This document shows, in pieces, positions 1-8,434 of a DNA stretch of 64,000 bases (positions are counted from its first letter, which is position 1; every line of letters starts with the position of its first letter). The position numbers and the translations under genes are program-made. The notes below the pieces were generated by a model. The model saw only the letters and a list, made by a program, of their open reading frames with translations, was not told the DNA's origin and ran no database searches. This DNA is from CAINDZ01 sp964399195 (GTDB taxonomy: Bacteria; Krumholzibacteriota; Krumholzibacteriia; LZORAL124-64-63), in contig CAYNPY010000002.1 in assembly GCA_964399195.1 (NCBI GenBank), positions 1 through 64,000 of the forward strand. Direction: 5' to 3'.

Positions 1-1
1 C

Positions 2-1549
2 CCGCCGTTCCTGCGCGCGATGGTCGAGCGCGGCCTGCTGGGCCGCAAGACCGGCGGCGGCTTCTTCAGGCTGCTGAAGGAGCCGCAGAAGAAGCTGCTG
101 ACGCTGGACCTGGACACGCTGGAGTACCGCGACCAGGCCAAGGCGCAGTTCCCGGAGATCGAGTCCGCGAAGTCGGTCGAGGACCTGCCGGAGCGCCTGC
201 GCCAGCTGGCGTTCGGGACCGGCCGCGCCGGCCAAGCCATCTGGCGCATGCTGGCCGCGAGCTTCTCCTACAGCGCCCTGCGCGTGGGCGAGATCTCCGA
301 CAGCGCCGCGCAGATCGACCAGGCCGTCCGCTGGGGCTTCAACTGGAAGCTGGGCCCGTTCGAGACCTGGGACGCCCTCGGGTTCCGTGCCGTCACCGAG
401 CGGCTGCGCGCCGACGGCCTCCCGCTGCCGGCCTGGATCGAGGCGCTGTACCAGGGCGGCGCCGAATCGCTGTACCGCGAGATCGACGGCGTGCGCTGCA
501 GCCCGTCCGCGGAGCCCGGCCGGTTCCTGCCGGTGCCCGGCGATGCGCGCGTCTACGACTTCGAGGTGCTGCGCCGCGCCGGGCGCGAGGTGCGCCGCAA
601 CCCCGGCGCCAGCCTGTTGGACCTGGGCGACGGCGTGCTCTGCCTGGAGTTCCACTCGAAGATGAACGCCATCGGGCAGGATCACCTGGGCATGATCATG
701 ACCGCCTGCACGGAGGCTGAGAGGAACTGGCAGGCGCTGGTCGTGGCCAACCCGGCGGAGAACTTCTGCGCCGGCGCCAACCTCATGATGCTGATGATGG
801 AGGCCGCCGAGGGCAACTGGGAGGACATCGACCTGATCGTCCGCGCCTTCCAGGCGGCCTGCGGGCGACTCGAGCACTGCGGCGTGCCGGTGGTCACGGC
901 GCCGGCCGGCCTGGCGCTGGGCGGCGGCTGCGAGATCACCATGGCCGGCAACGCCGTGCGCGCGGCGGCCGAGTCGTACATCGGCCTGGTCGAGCTGGGC
1001 GCCGGCGTGATCCCCGCCGGCGGCGGCTGCCTGCGCCTGTACCTGCGCAATCTGGCGCTGCAGACCGACCCGCGCGACCTGCAGCCGGCGTTCCGCCGCG
1101 CGTTCGAGACGATCGGCACGGCGAAGGTCGCCACCAGCGCCGAAGAGGCCCGCGAGCTGGGCTTCCTGCGCCCGGGCGACACCTGGTCCATGAACCGCGA
1201 CCACGTGGCCGCCGACGCCAAGGAGCTGGCGCTGGCCATGGCGCGCAGCGGCTTCGAGCCGCCCGTCGAACGCGCGGCCATCCCCGTCATGGGCACCGCC
1301 GGCATCGCGCTGGCCGAATCAGTCCTCTACAACATGGAGCAGGCCGGTTACGCCACCGCGCACGACCGCCGGCTGGGCCGGGTGCTGGCCGATGTCCTGA
1401 GCGGCGGCCCGGTGCCGCCGGGCTCCACCATCACCGAGCAGGAGATGCTCGCGCTGGAGCGCGAGGGATTCATGCGGCTGATCGGCGAGCCCAAGACGCT
1501 GGCCCGCATGGAGAGCCTGCTGAAGACCGGCAAGCCGCTGCGGAACTAG
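2..1549 (+). CDS. fadN: 3-hydroxyacyl-CoA dehydrogenase / enoyl-CoA hydratase, 5' truncated (FadN type)
   Basis: The 515 visible residues are the C-terminal two thirds of a bifunctional beta-oxidation enzyme. The frame is already open at base 2, and the first codons read into GLLGRKTGGGFF, typical of the end of the dehydrogenase NAD-domain region, so the true start lies outside the window. A 3HCDH C-terminal helical region follows, then an enoyl-CoA hydratase (crotonase) domain from about residue 200 with the oxyanion-hole segments SKMNAIG and NFCAGANLM and the ALGGGCEIT motif. Dehydrogenase first and hydratase last is the FadN (Bacillus YusL) order, the reverse of E. coli FadB. The thiolase follows 30 bases later. 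Together they would hydrate, oxidise and cleave acyl-CoA. Confidence 0.9.
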   Translation, partial: PPFLRAMVERGLLGRKTGGGFFRLLKEPQKKLLTLDLDTLEYRDQAKAQFPEIESAKSVEDLPERLRQLAFGTGRAGQAIWRMLAASFSYSALRVGEISDSAAQIDQAVRWGFNWKLGPFETWDALGFRAVTERLRADGLPLPAWIEALYQGGAESLYREIDGVRCSPSAEPGRFLPVPGDARVYDFEVLRRAGREVRRNPGASLLDLGDGVLCLEFHSKMNAIGQDHLGMIMTACTEAERNWQALVVANPAENFCAGANLMMLMMEAAEGNWEDIDLIVRAFQAACGRLEHCGVPVVTAPAGLALGGGCEITMAGNAVRAAAESYIGLVELGAGVIPAGGGCLRLYLRNLALQTDPRDLQPAFRRAFETIGTAKVATSAEEARELGFLRPGDTWSMNRDHVAADAKELALAMARSGFEPPVERAAIPVMGTAGIALAESVLYNMEQAGYATAHDRRLGRVLADVLSGGPVPPGSTITEQEMLALEREGFMRLIGEPKTLARMESLLKTGKPLRN

Positions 1550-1579
1550 ACGCCGCTGCGGAGCCAGGAGGCAAGCGCG

Positions 1580-2764
1580 ATGCAGGATGTCTTCGTCATC
1601 TCCGCGCGCCGCACCGCGGTCGGCCGCGCGCTCAAGGGCACGCTGCGCCACACGCGGCCCGACGACCTGGGTGCGGCCGTGGTCCGGCAGCTGGTGGCCG
1701 ACCAGCCGGCACTCGACCCGGCGCGCCTGGGCGACGTGATCATGGGCTGCGCCATGCCCGAGGGCGAGCAGGGCATGAACGTCGGCCGCAACATCGCCCT
1801 CATGGCCGGCCTGCCGGTCACGGTGCCGGGGATGACGGTCAACCGCTTCTGTTCGTCGGGACTGGAGACCGTCAACTACGCGGCGCTGAAGATCGCGGCC
1901 GGCCAGTGCGAGGCGGCGATCGCCGGCGGCGTCGAGACCATGACCATGGTGCCGATGGGCGGCCTGCGCTACCTGCCCAGCCCGGCCCTGGCGAGCGGGC
2001 ATCCCGAGCACCTGACCAACATGGGCCTGACGGCGGAGAACCTGGTCGCCCGTGACGGCATCACGCGCGCCGAGCAGGACGCGTTCGCCTGCGAGAGCCA
2101 CCGCAAGGCTGTCGCCGCGATCGCCGCCGGCCGCTTCGCGCCTGAGATCGTGCCCGTCCTGGCCGCGCTGCCCGGGCGCGATGCGAGGGGCCGGCCGGCG
2201 CAGCAGCTGGTCGAGTTCAAGGTCGACGAGGGTCCGCGAGCCGACACCACCGTCGAGGCGCTGGCCAAGCTGAAGCCGGCGTTCAAGGTGGACGGCACGG
2301 TGACCGCCGGCAACGCCAGCCAGATGAGCGACGGCGCGGCGGCCGCCCTGCTGGGCACGCGCGCGTTCGCCGACTCCATCGGCGCACAGCCCCTGGCCCG
2401 CTTCGTGACCTACGCCGTGGCCGGCGTCGCGCCGGAGATCATGGGCATCGGCCCGGTCGAAGCGGTGCCGCGCGCGCTGGCCCAGGCCGGCCTGACGCTG
2501 GAGCAGATGGACGTGATCGAGCTGAACGAGGCCTTCGCCGCGCAGAGCCTGGCCGTCTGCAAGGGGCTGGGCCTGCGGCCGGACGATCCGCGCCTGAACC
2601 CCAACGGCGGCGCCATCGCGCTGGGCCATCCGCTCGGCTGCACGGGCGCCAAGCTGCTGGCCACCGCGCTGCACGAGCTGCGGCGCCGCGGCGGGCGCTA
2701 CGCGCTGGTGACCATGTGCATCGGCACCGGCATGGGCGCGGCGGGCATCTTCGAGGCCGTCTAG
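1580..2764 (+). CDS. fadA: acetyl-CoA acyltransferase (thiolase)
   Basis: A 394-residue type II thiolase of standard length. The nucleophilic cysteine is C91 in NRFCSSGLE, the acid/base residues are H350 in ALGHPLGCTGAK and C380 in MCIGTGMGAAG, and the NEAF motif is present near residue 315. It cleaves 3-ketoacyl-CoA with CoA to release acetyl-CoA in the cytoplasm. A clear AGGAGG ribosome site lies 8 bases before the ATG. It sits between the dehydrogenase/hydratase and the acyl-CoA dehydrogenase, so all beta-oxidation steps on acyl-CoA are covered by three adjacent genes. A biosynthetic acetoacetyl-CoA thiolase cannot be excluded by motif alone, but the context favours degradation. Confidence 0.95.
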   Translation: MQDVFVISARRTAVGRALKGTLRHTRPDDLGAAVVRQLVADQPALDPARLGDVIMGCAMPEGEQGMNVGRNIALMAGLPVTVPGMTVNRFCSSGLETVNYAALKIAAGQCEAAIAGGVETMTMVPMGGLRYLPSPALASGHPEHLTNMGLTAENLVARDGITRAEQDAFACESHRKAVAAIAAGRFAPEIVPVLAALPGRDARGRPAQQLVEFKVDEGPRADTTVEALAKLKPAFKVDGTVTAGNASQMSDGAAAALLGTRAFADSIGAQPLARFVTYAVAGVAPEIMGIGPVEAVPRALAQAGLTLEQMDVIELNEAFAAQSLAVCKGLGLRPDDPRLNPNGGAIALGHPLGCTGAKLLATALHELRRRGGRYALVTMCIGTGMGAAGIFEAV

Positions 2765-2822
2765 GCGGCCCGGACCACGAACGGCGGCCCGCCCCGGCGG
2801 CGCCGCGCAAGGAGCGCACGCG

Positions 2823-4613
2823 ATGGCGACCAGGACCTACCCCACCGGCGGCGAATACCTGCTGCGCGAGACGGCGCCCGCCGACTGCTTCACGCCGGAG
2901 GACTTCGACGAGAACCAGCGCATGATCGCCGCCACGGTGGCGGACTTCGTCGAGCGCCACATCGCTCCCGTGCGCGACGAGCTGGAGATGAAGGGCGACA
3001 CGATGATCGGCCGCGACCTGCTCAAGGCGGCCGGACCGATGGGTCTGCTCATGGCCGACATTCCCGAGGCCTACGGCGGCCTGGGCGCGGACAAGGCCAC
3101 GATCATGATCGTCTCCGAAGGCGTGGCCTGGGGCGGCAGCTTCGCCGTCACGCACGGCGCGCAGGCCGGCATCGGCACGTTGCCCATCGTCTACTACGGG
3201 ACGCCGGAGCAGAAATCGCAGTGGCTGCCGAGGCTGGCCACCGGCGAGGTGCTCAGCTGCTACGCGCTGACCGAAACCGGCAGCGGCTCGGACGCGCTGG
3301 CCGCCGCCACGACCGCCAGTCTGACGCCCGACGGGCAGCACTACGTGCTGAACGGCGCCAAGCAGTTCATCACCAACGCCGGCTACGCGGACATCTGCAT
3401 CGTGTTCGCGAAGGTCGACGGCGAGAAGTTCACGGCCTTCATCGTCGACCTGAGATCCCCCGGGGTGACCATCGGCCCCGAGGAGCACAAGATGGGCATC
3501 AAGGGCTCGAGCACCTGCCCCATCGTGCTGGAGGACGTGAAGGTGCCGGTCGGCAACGTTCTGGGCGAGATCGGCAAGGGCCACCACATCGCCTTCAACA
3601 TCCTGAACGTGGGCCGCTTCAAGCTGGGCGCCAGCACCATGGGCGGCATCAAGATGGCGCTCAGGCACGCCGTGCCGTACACGAAGCAGCGCCACCAGTT
3701 CGGGCAGCCGCTGTGCAGTTTCGGGCTGATTCGCCGCAAGATCGCCGACGTGATGGCCCGCGGCTTCATGGCCGAATCGATGGTCTACCGCACGGCCGGC
3801 CTGATGGACGCCGCCCTCTCGACGCGCGACAAGGCCGCCCCCGACTACGAACTGCAGGGCGTGCGCATGGTCGAGGAGTTCTCCATCGAATGCTCGATGA
3901 TCAAGGTCTTCGCCTCCGAGGCCCTGGCCCTGGCCACCGAGGAGGGCGTGCAGATGCTGGGCGGCTACGGCTACTGCAGCGAGTACCCGCTGGAGCGCTT
4001 CTACCGCGACGAGCGCATCAACCGCATCTTCGAGGGCACCAACGAGATCAACCGCCTGCTGGTGCCCGGCATGATCATGAAGAAGGCCATGAAGGGCGAG
4101 TTGGCGTTCTTCGCCGCGGCAAAGGCCGTGGCCGACGAACTGACCGGCATGCCCGCGTTCGCGGAGCCGCACGAGCCCGGCTTCCTCGAGCCCGAGGCGC
4201 AGCAGACGGCAGCGATGAAGAAGGCCGTGCTGGCCACGCTGGGCCTGGCGGCGCAGAAGTTCGGGATGTCGCTCAAGGACCAGCAGGGCGTGCTGGCGGA
4301 CGTGGCGGACATCGCGATGGAGGCCTACGCCTGCGAGAGCGGCCTGCTGCGCGCGCTCAAGAAGGCCGCCCGCGACGGGCAGCCGGCCGCCGAGCCGATG
4401 GCCGACATGGTGCGGCTCTACACCCACGACGCGATGGAGCGCGTGTCGACGCTCGCGCGCAACGTGCTCGGCGCCTGCTGCGAAGGCGACGAGCTGCGCG
4501 TGATGCTGGCCGCGCTGCGGCGGCTGGGCAAGCACGAGGCGCTGAACCGGGCGCGGCTGCACGACCGGATCGCGGAGCGGGTGATCGCGGCGGAGGGGTG
4601 GACGGTGGGGTAG
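2823..4613 (+). CDS. fadE: acyl-CoA dehydrogenase (FadE/YusJ type)
   Basis: A 596-residue flavoprotein that would introduce the 2,3 double bond into acyl-CoA and pass electrons to ETF. It shows the N-terminal helical domain, the middle barrel with CYALTETGSGSD, and the C-terminal domain with MLGGYGY and RINRIFEGTNEINRLL; the catalytic base is E404 of FEGT. The extra ~170 C-terminal residues beyond the usual 380-400 match the long FadE (YusJ) class. An AAGGAG site precedes the ATG. Fifty-eight bases separate it from the thiolase, so it is probably the last gene of the fadN-fadA-fadE operon. Confidence 0.94.
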   Translation: MATRTYPTGGEYLLRETAPADCFTPEDFDENQRMIAATVADFVERHIAPVRDELEMKGDTMIGRDLLKAAGPMGLLMADIPEAYGGLGADKATIMIVSEGVAWGGSFAVTHGAQAGIGTLPIVYYGTPEQKSQWLPRLATGEVLSCYALTETGSGSDALAAATTASLTPDGQHYVLNGAKQFITNAGYADICIVFAKVDGEKFTAFIVDLRSPGVTIGPEEHKMGIKGSSTCPIVLEDVKVPVGNVLGEIGKGHHIAFNILNVGRFKLGASTMGGIKMALRHAVPYTKQRHQFGQPLCSFGLIRRKIADVMARGFMAESMVYRTAGLMDAALSTRDKAAPDYELQGVRMVEEFSIECSMIKVFASEALALATEEGVQMLGGYGYCSEYPLERFYRDERINRIFEGTNEINRLLVPGMIMKKAMKGELAFFAAAKAVADELTGMPAFAEPHEPGFLEPEAQQTAAMKKAVLATLGLAAQKFGMSLKDQQGVLADVADIAMEAYACESGLLRALKKAARDGQPAAEPMADMVRLYTHDAMERVSTLARNVLGACCEGDELRVMLAALRRLGKHEALNRARLHDRIAERVIAAEGWTVG

Positions 4614-4647
4614 GCGGCGGTTGCGGACCGACGAGCGCCGCAAGGTC

Positions 4648-5010
4648 TCACCCGCCCGAACGCCTTACGGTCCACCCCCGCGCCTGCAGCAGCGCCACGA
4701 CACGGTCGCGGTGCTCGCCCTGGATCTCGATCACGCCGTCCTTGAGCGTGCCGCCCGAACCGCAGGCGCGCTTGAGATCGCCGGCCAGCGCCTTCAGTTC
4801 CGCGCCGTCCAGGGGCACGCCCGTCACGACGGTCACGCCGGCGCCCTTGCGCCCCTTCGTCTCGCGGCCGACGCGGACCACGCCGTCGCCGCCGCGGGCG
4901 GCGCCGTCTCCACCGCCCCCGCGGCAGCCGCAGGCGTCCGCGTGCTCGCCGCAAACCGGGCACAGGCGTCCGCCGTCGCTCGAATACACGAGGGTGCGAT
5001 CACGGCTCAT
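4648..5010 (-). CDS. SUI1/eIF1-like translation factor (YciH family)
   Basis: A 120-residue protein whose last ~75 residues form the SUI1/eIF1 fold: VRVGRETKGRKGAGVT, then LKRACGSGGTLKDGVIEIQG and HRDRVVALLQARGW. The N-terminus carries CPVCGEHADACGC, a cysteine cluster that could bind zinc, as in several bacterial YciH proteins. The role in bacteria is uncertain; the family is thought to influence start-site selection or stress translation. It converges on fadE with only 34 bases between the two stops. Family assignment is firm, function is not. Confidence 0.88.
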   Translation of the reverse strand: MSRDRTLVYSSDGGRLCPVCGEHADACGCRGGGGDGAARGGDGVVRVGRETKGRKGAGVTVVTGVPLDGAELKALAGDLKRACGSGGTLKDGVIEIQGEHRDRVVALLQARGWTVRRSGG

Positions 5011-5189
5011 CGTTGTGTCCCGCGCATGGTGTCGTCCTGTCCATCGTCCCGACTCCGGATACGGTGTTCCAGCGGGCCGGCCGACTCGCCGCTCATCGGC
5101 TCGACCAACGAGCGCCCGAAGCCCTCGCTCCTAACGTAACACAAGCCGCGTGCGCGGGCCGCGCTGGCAGTGGGATCCGCGCCGAACAC

Positions 5190-5217
5190 GGGGGCCGGCG
5201 CCTCCCCGCCGGCCCCC
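5190..5217 (-). terminator. GC-rich hairpin downstream of the glycine-rich surface protein
   Basis: A perfect 10-bp inverted repeat (5190-5199 with 5208-5217, arm GGGGGCCGGC) with an 8-base loop lies 26 bases after the stop of the minus-strand gene 5244-7517. There is no T-run after it on the minus strand, so it would be a hairpin-only terminator or an mRNA-end stabiliser. The rest of 5011-5243 shows no gene. Confidence 0.5.
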
Positions 5218-5243
5218 GCCCAGCCGGGGCTGCGTCCGCCGCA

Positions 5244-7517
5244 TCAGTTCATCGTTCCGCTCGGCCCCGTCTGACCGGCTGCGCCGCCCGGGCTGCCGCC
5301 CATGCCGCCGGTGCCGCCGGCGCCGATGGTGTACGTGTTGTCGGCAGTCGTGGGCATGGTGCCGACCCACCGGATGCCGTAGCTCGGGCCGCCCCAGCCG
5401 CCGGCGCCGCCGCCGCCCTGGCCGCCGTTGCCGCCACGGCCGCCGTTGCCGCCGGCGCCGATCTCGCTCAGGCAGGCGGTGGCCCCGTAGCCGCCCTGGC
5501 CGCCCGGACCGCCGGTGCCACCACCGCCGCCGTAGCCGCCCTGGCCGCCCTGGCCGGTGACGATCTCGCAGCCGAGCACGCGCAGCGCCGAGTTGATCGC
5601 CAGCACGCCGAACGAGGCGCCGCCGCTCTGGCCGCCCATGCCGCCGGCGCCGCCGTAGCCGCCGCCGCCGCCGCCGCCGCCGCTGTTGCCGACCCCGTCG
5701 ATGTAGAATGCGCCGGTCTGGCCGCCGCCGCCGCCGCCGCCGCCGCCGCTGCTGCCGTTGGCGCCGGCGCTGCCGCTGCCGCCTTGCGAGGTCTGCCACT
5801 GGTCGCCGACGACAGTGCCCGGGGAGCCGACGGCCGCCCCTCCGTTGCCGATGGCGCCGGAGCCGCCGTTGCCGCCCGGCGAGCCGTTGGTACCGTCGGA
5901 ACTCGTCGTCCCGCCTGGACCCGGGTAGCCGGGCTGGGGGCCGCTGCCCGTGGCGCCCGAATAGCCATTGCCGCCGTTGCCGTCCCAGTTGCCGCCGGCG
6001 CCGCCGGCTCCGCCCGGATTGCTGGTGGCGCCGCCGCTGCCGCCGGGATTCCAGTAATAGTCGTCGCAGGCGCCTGCGTGGCCGTTCTGGCCCGTCGCGC
6101 CGGCGGCGCCGCTGCCGCCGAATGCGCCCGCGTCCCCGGCGGCGCCGTTACCGGCGGTGATCCGGCAGCCGGTGATGGTCAGCGCGCTGGTGCAGTTGTA
6201 CGCCGTGATAGCCACCGACGAATCGCCGGACAGGGCCGCGCCGGTCGCCAGCACGTGGAAGCCGGTCACGGTCGTCGCCGCCGTGATGCCGGCCGCGCGC
6301 AGGGGGCGCGAGCTGCCGGTGATCTCGGAGTAGACGCCCGGCTGCTCGTCCCAGGTCTCGGGGTGACGCCCGCCGTAGAGGCTGACGCCGTTGACCAGCG
6401 TCACCACCTCGGCGTAGGTGCCCGCGGCGACGTACACCGCGTGCACGTCGTATTCCATCGCGCGCTGCAAGCCTCGCGCGATGGTGAGCACCGGCGCCGC
6501 CGACGAGGTGCCTGCGTTCGCGTCGTCGCCCGCCGGGCTGACATAGGTCGCCGTCGGCAGCGGCTCCAGCACCGTCACCGACACCACCGCCAGCGCCAGG
6601 CCGCCGTCGTTGTCGGTCACGCGCAGCTTGGCCGTGTAGGCGCCCTGCGCGGGGTAGACGAAGGTCGTCGCGGCGCCGGTCCCGCCGGACCAGTCGAAGA
6701 CGCCGTCGCCGTCGAAATCCCACTCGTAGCGCGAGACGGTGCCGTCCGCGTCCGAGGCGCTGCCGCTCAGGGAGGTGGCGATCCCCTCGTGTTCGGTCGT
6801 GGCGCCGATGGAGTCGATCACCGGCGGGATGTTCGAAGTCAGCCGCAGCAACAGCGGCGACAGCGTGACGCTGTCGCCGGCGGCGGCCAGCGTGCCTTCG
6901 GTCGCGTCGTCGCGGTAGCCCGCGTGCATGGCGCGCGCGGGCCAGGCGCCCACCGGCACGCCCGCCAGGCTGTAATGACCGGCGGCGTCCGTGACCGCCA
7001 CGTAAGAGGTGCCCTCCAGGTAGACGATCGTGCCGCGGTGGTCGGTCCCGTTCTCGAGCGTGGCGCCGCCCAGGAACGTCCCGGTCGGCACCAGTCGGAT
7101 GTCCACGAACGTGGTCTCTGCGTCAGCCGCGGCGCCCGGCAGGATGGTCAGTTGCCGCGCGTCGCCGGCGTGGTCGCGCAGCGACGAGGTGAGCAGGTAA
7201 TCCCCCGCGGCCAGACCCGCGAAAGTGAAGCCGCCCGCCGCGTCGCTGACGGCGCTGCGCACGCCGGCCTTGTCGGCCGCGACGTCGCCTTCACGCAGCG
7301 CGCGGCCGACCGTGGCCGACAGGCCTCCGCCGAACGGCTCGAGCGCCAGCACCGCGTCGGCCGCGGGCCTGCCCCCGGTGTCCAGGACCGTGCCGCGCAG
7401 GACGGCGCCGCCTCCCGGCAGGGGTTCGGTCGGCACTCGATCGCCCGAACAGCCCCACAAAGCCCCGACCAGCGCGATGGCCAGCCCCAGGGCGATCAGC
7501 AGTCGTTGTTTGTTCAT
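5244..7517 (-). CDS. secreted lipoprotein with PKD, beta-helix and long glycine-rich tail
   Basis: A 757-residue protein starting at MNKQRLLIALGL, with a lipoprotein signal ending in LWGCSG. Next come carboxypeptidase-regulatory-like beta-sandwich repeats (about residues 40-240), a PKD domain (about 245-320, YEWDFDGDGVFDWSG), a DUF1565-like right-handed beta-helix start (about 330-450), and then roughly 300 residues dominated by Gly, Ser, Ala and Asn in GGXGGXGG runs. It is probably an adhesin or surface-matrix protein; no enzyme motif is visible. The start was chosen for the signal peptide and a purine-rich AAAGGATG site; the upstream open frame to 8090 is non-coding shadow. It lies 19 bases after the next gene upstream, so they are probably cotranscribed. 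Confidence 0.8.
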   Translation of the reverse strand: MNKQRLLIALGLAIALVGALWGCSGDRVPTEPLPGGGAVLRGTVLDTGGRPAADAVLALEPFGGGLSATVGRALREGDVAADKAGVRSAVSDAAGGFTFAGLAAGDYLLTSSLRDHAGDARQLTILPGAAADAETTFVDIRLVPTGTFLGGATLENGTDHRGTIVYLEGTSYVAVTDAAGHYSLAGVPVGAWPARAMHAGYRDDATEGTLAAAGDSVTLSPLLLRLTSNIPPVIDSIGATTEHEGIATSLSGSASDADGTVSRYEWDFDGDGVFDWSGGTGAATTFVYPAQGAYTAKLRVTDNDGGLALAVVSVTVLEPLPTATYVSPAGDDANAGTSSAAPVLTIARGLQRAMEYDVHAVYVAAGTYAEVVTLVNGVSLYGGRHPETWDEQPGVYSEITGSSRPLRAAGITAATTVTGFHVLATGAALSGDSSVAITAYNCTSALTITGCRITAGNGAAGDAGAFGGSGAAGATGQNGHAGACDDYYWNPGGSGGATSNPGGAGGAGGNWDGNGGNGYSGATGSGPQPGYPGPGGTTSSDGTNGSPGGNGGSGAIGNGGAAVGSPGTVVGDQWQTSQGGSGSAGANGSSGGGGGGGGGQTGAFYIDGVGNSGGGGGGGGYGGAGGMGGQSGGASFGVLAINSALRVLGCEIVTGQGGQGGYGGGGGTGGPGGQGGYGATACLSEIGAGGNGGRGGNGGQGGGGAGGWGGPSYGIRWVGTMPTTADNTYTIGAGGTGGMGGSPGGAAGQTGPSGTMN
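5640..5760. repeat. tandem CCG-type trinucleotide tracts coding polyglycine
   Basis: Two uninterrupted runs of (ccg)n occur near 5661-5686 and 5722-5751, within a longer gcc/ccg-rich stretch (about 5400-6150) that encodes the glycine-rich tail on the minus strand. Such tracts are prone to slippage, so length variation between strains or assembly error is possible here. Confidence 0.75.
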
Positions 7518-7536
7518 GACCGCATCCTTTCGCGCG

Positions 7537-8169
7537 TCACCGCGCCAGCACGAGTCCGCGCACGACCGTCGCGTCCCCGCTGCGGGCCCGGACCAGGTAC
7601 AGGCCGGACGGGAGCGGGCGGCCGTCGGGGCCGCGGCCGTCCCAGGTGAATTCGATGCCTTCAGCCGGCGCCGCGGCCGTCGCCCACGCGCGCAGCCGGC
7701 GCCCGCGCGCGTCGTAGACGCCCACCTCGACCGGCGCCTGCTGCCGCAAGACCACCTTGAGCGTCGCCTCGCCGGCGGCGGGGTTGGGCCAGGGCGGCAA
7801 CAGGCGCAGCGCCGGCAGGTCCGCCGCCAGCGGGACGTCGGTGATGTCGTCGGCGACTTCCACTCCCGTCCGCCAGCAGACCAGGTAGTCGTCCACGCGG
7901 ACCTCGAGCGTGTAGGTGCCGGCGAACAGGCCGCCCAGGCAGAAGCGGCCCTCGTCATCGGTTGCGGTGTGGTCGCCGGTGTAGGCGCCGGCCGCGTCGC
8001 GTAGGAAGACGCCGGCTCGCGCCACGGGCGCGGCGGTTCGGTCGTCGGTGACGGTCCCGCAGATGGATGCGGCCAGGGTCGGCGCGGCAAGGAGCAGGAT
8101 CAGGAGTGTTGGGTAGTGGAGCGGGAACGATCTCGCGAAGGGGACGTGACAAGGGTGGGCAATGTGCAT
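7537..8169 (-). CDS. secreted protein with carboxypeptidase-regulatory domain and FlgD-like C-terminal tag
   Basis: A 210-residue protein starting at MHIAHPCHVPFARS with a signal peptide ending near TLAAS. Residues about 35-110 form a carboxypeptidase-regulatory-like domain (GTVTDDRTAAPV and GRFCLGGLFAGTYTLEV). The last ~85 residues match the FlgD-Ig-like sorting-type module: PPWPNPAAGEATL, VGVYDARGRRLR, FTWDGRGPDGRPLPSGLY and a final arginine. Similar tails close the proteins at 23030 and 39700. An AGGGGG site precedes the ATG. It is first in a likely two-gene unit with the glycine-rich lipoprotein downstream. No enzymatic role is visible. Confidence 0.75.
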   Translation of the reverse strand: MHIAHPCHVPFARSFPLHYPTLLILLLAAPTLAASICGTVTDDRTAAPVARAGVFLRDAAGAYTGDHTATDDEGRFCLGGLFAGTYTLEVRVDDYLVCWRTGVEVADDITDVPLAADLPALRLLPPWPNPAAGEATLKVVLRQQAPVEVGVYDARGRRLRAWATAAAPAEGIEFTWDGRGPDGRPLPSGLYLVRARSGDATVVRGLVLAR

Positions 8170-8434
8170 GGCGGTACCCCCTGGGTTGGGAGGCGACCTG
8201 CGGGCGAGTGGCTCCTTTCCGGGACTGATCGGGAACCCCCACAAGAAAACGGCGCGCCCGCGGGCCCGCCAGCCGCCGAATCGCGCCTGAGATCCGTCCA
8301 TCGCGCCTGCCGACATGCGGTCTCGCGTCCCGAGTGCGCGTCTCCCCGCCCCGCAGGCCGCCCAGCCCCCCGACGACGGACGGCACCCCCGACCGTGGAA
8401 CCGGCACCAAGAGCCCGGGGTGCCGGCCGAACCC

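Noticed and set aside
2439..4643. Open frame of 734 codons on the minus strand
   Set aside because: It lies opposite fadA and fadE, which have full catalytic motifs. Its product is Arg/His/Ala-rich without domains; such shadow frames are expected at 70% GC.
4614..4647. Short inverted repeat (TTGCGG/CCGCAA) between fadE and the SUI1-like gene
   Set aside because: Six base pairs with an 11-base loop and no T-run are too weak to call a terminator.
5640..5760. Possible CRISPR-like repeats
   Set aside because: The repetition is simple triplet coding for glycine, with no spaced direct repeats and no cas genes.
5013..7649. Open frame of 878 codons on the plus strand
   Set aside because: It is the shadow of the glycine-rich minus-strand gene; the repetitive Ala/Arg product arises from the ccg-rich tracts.
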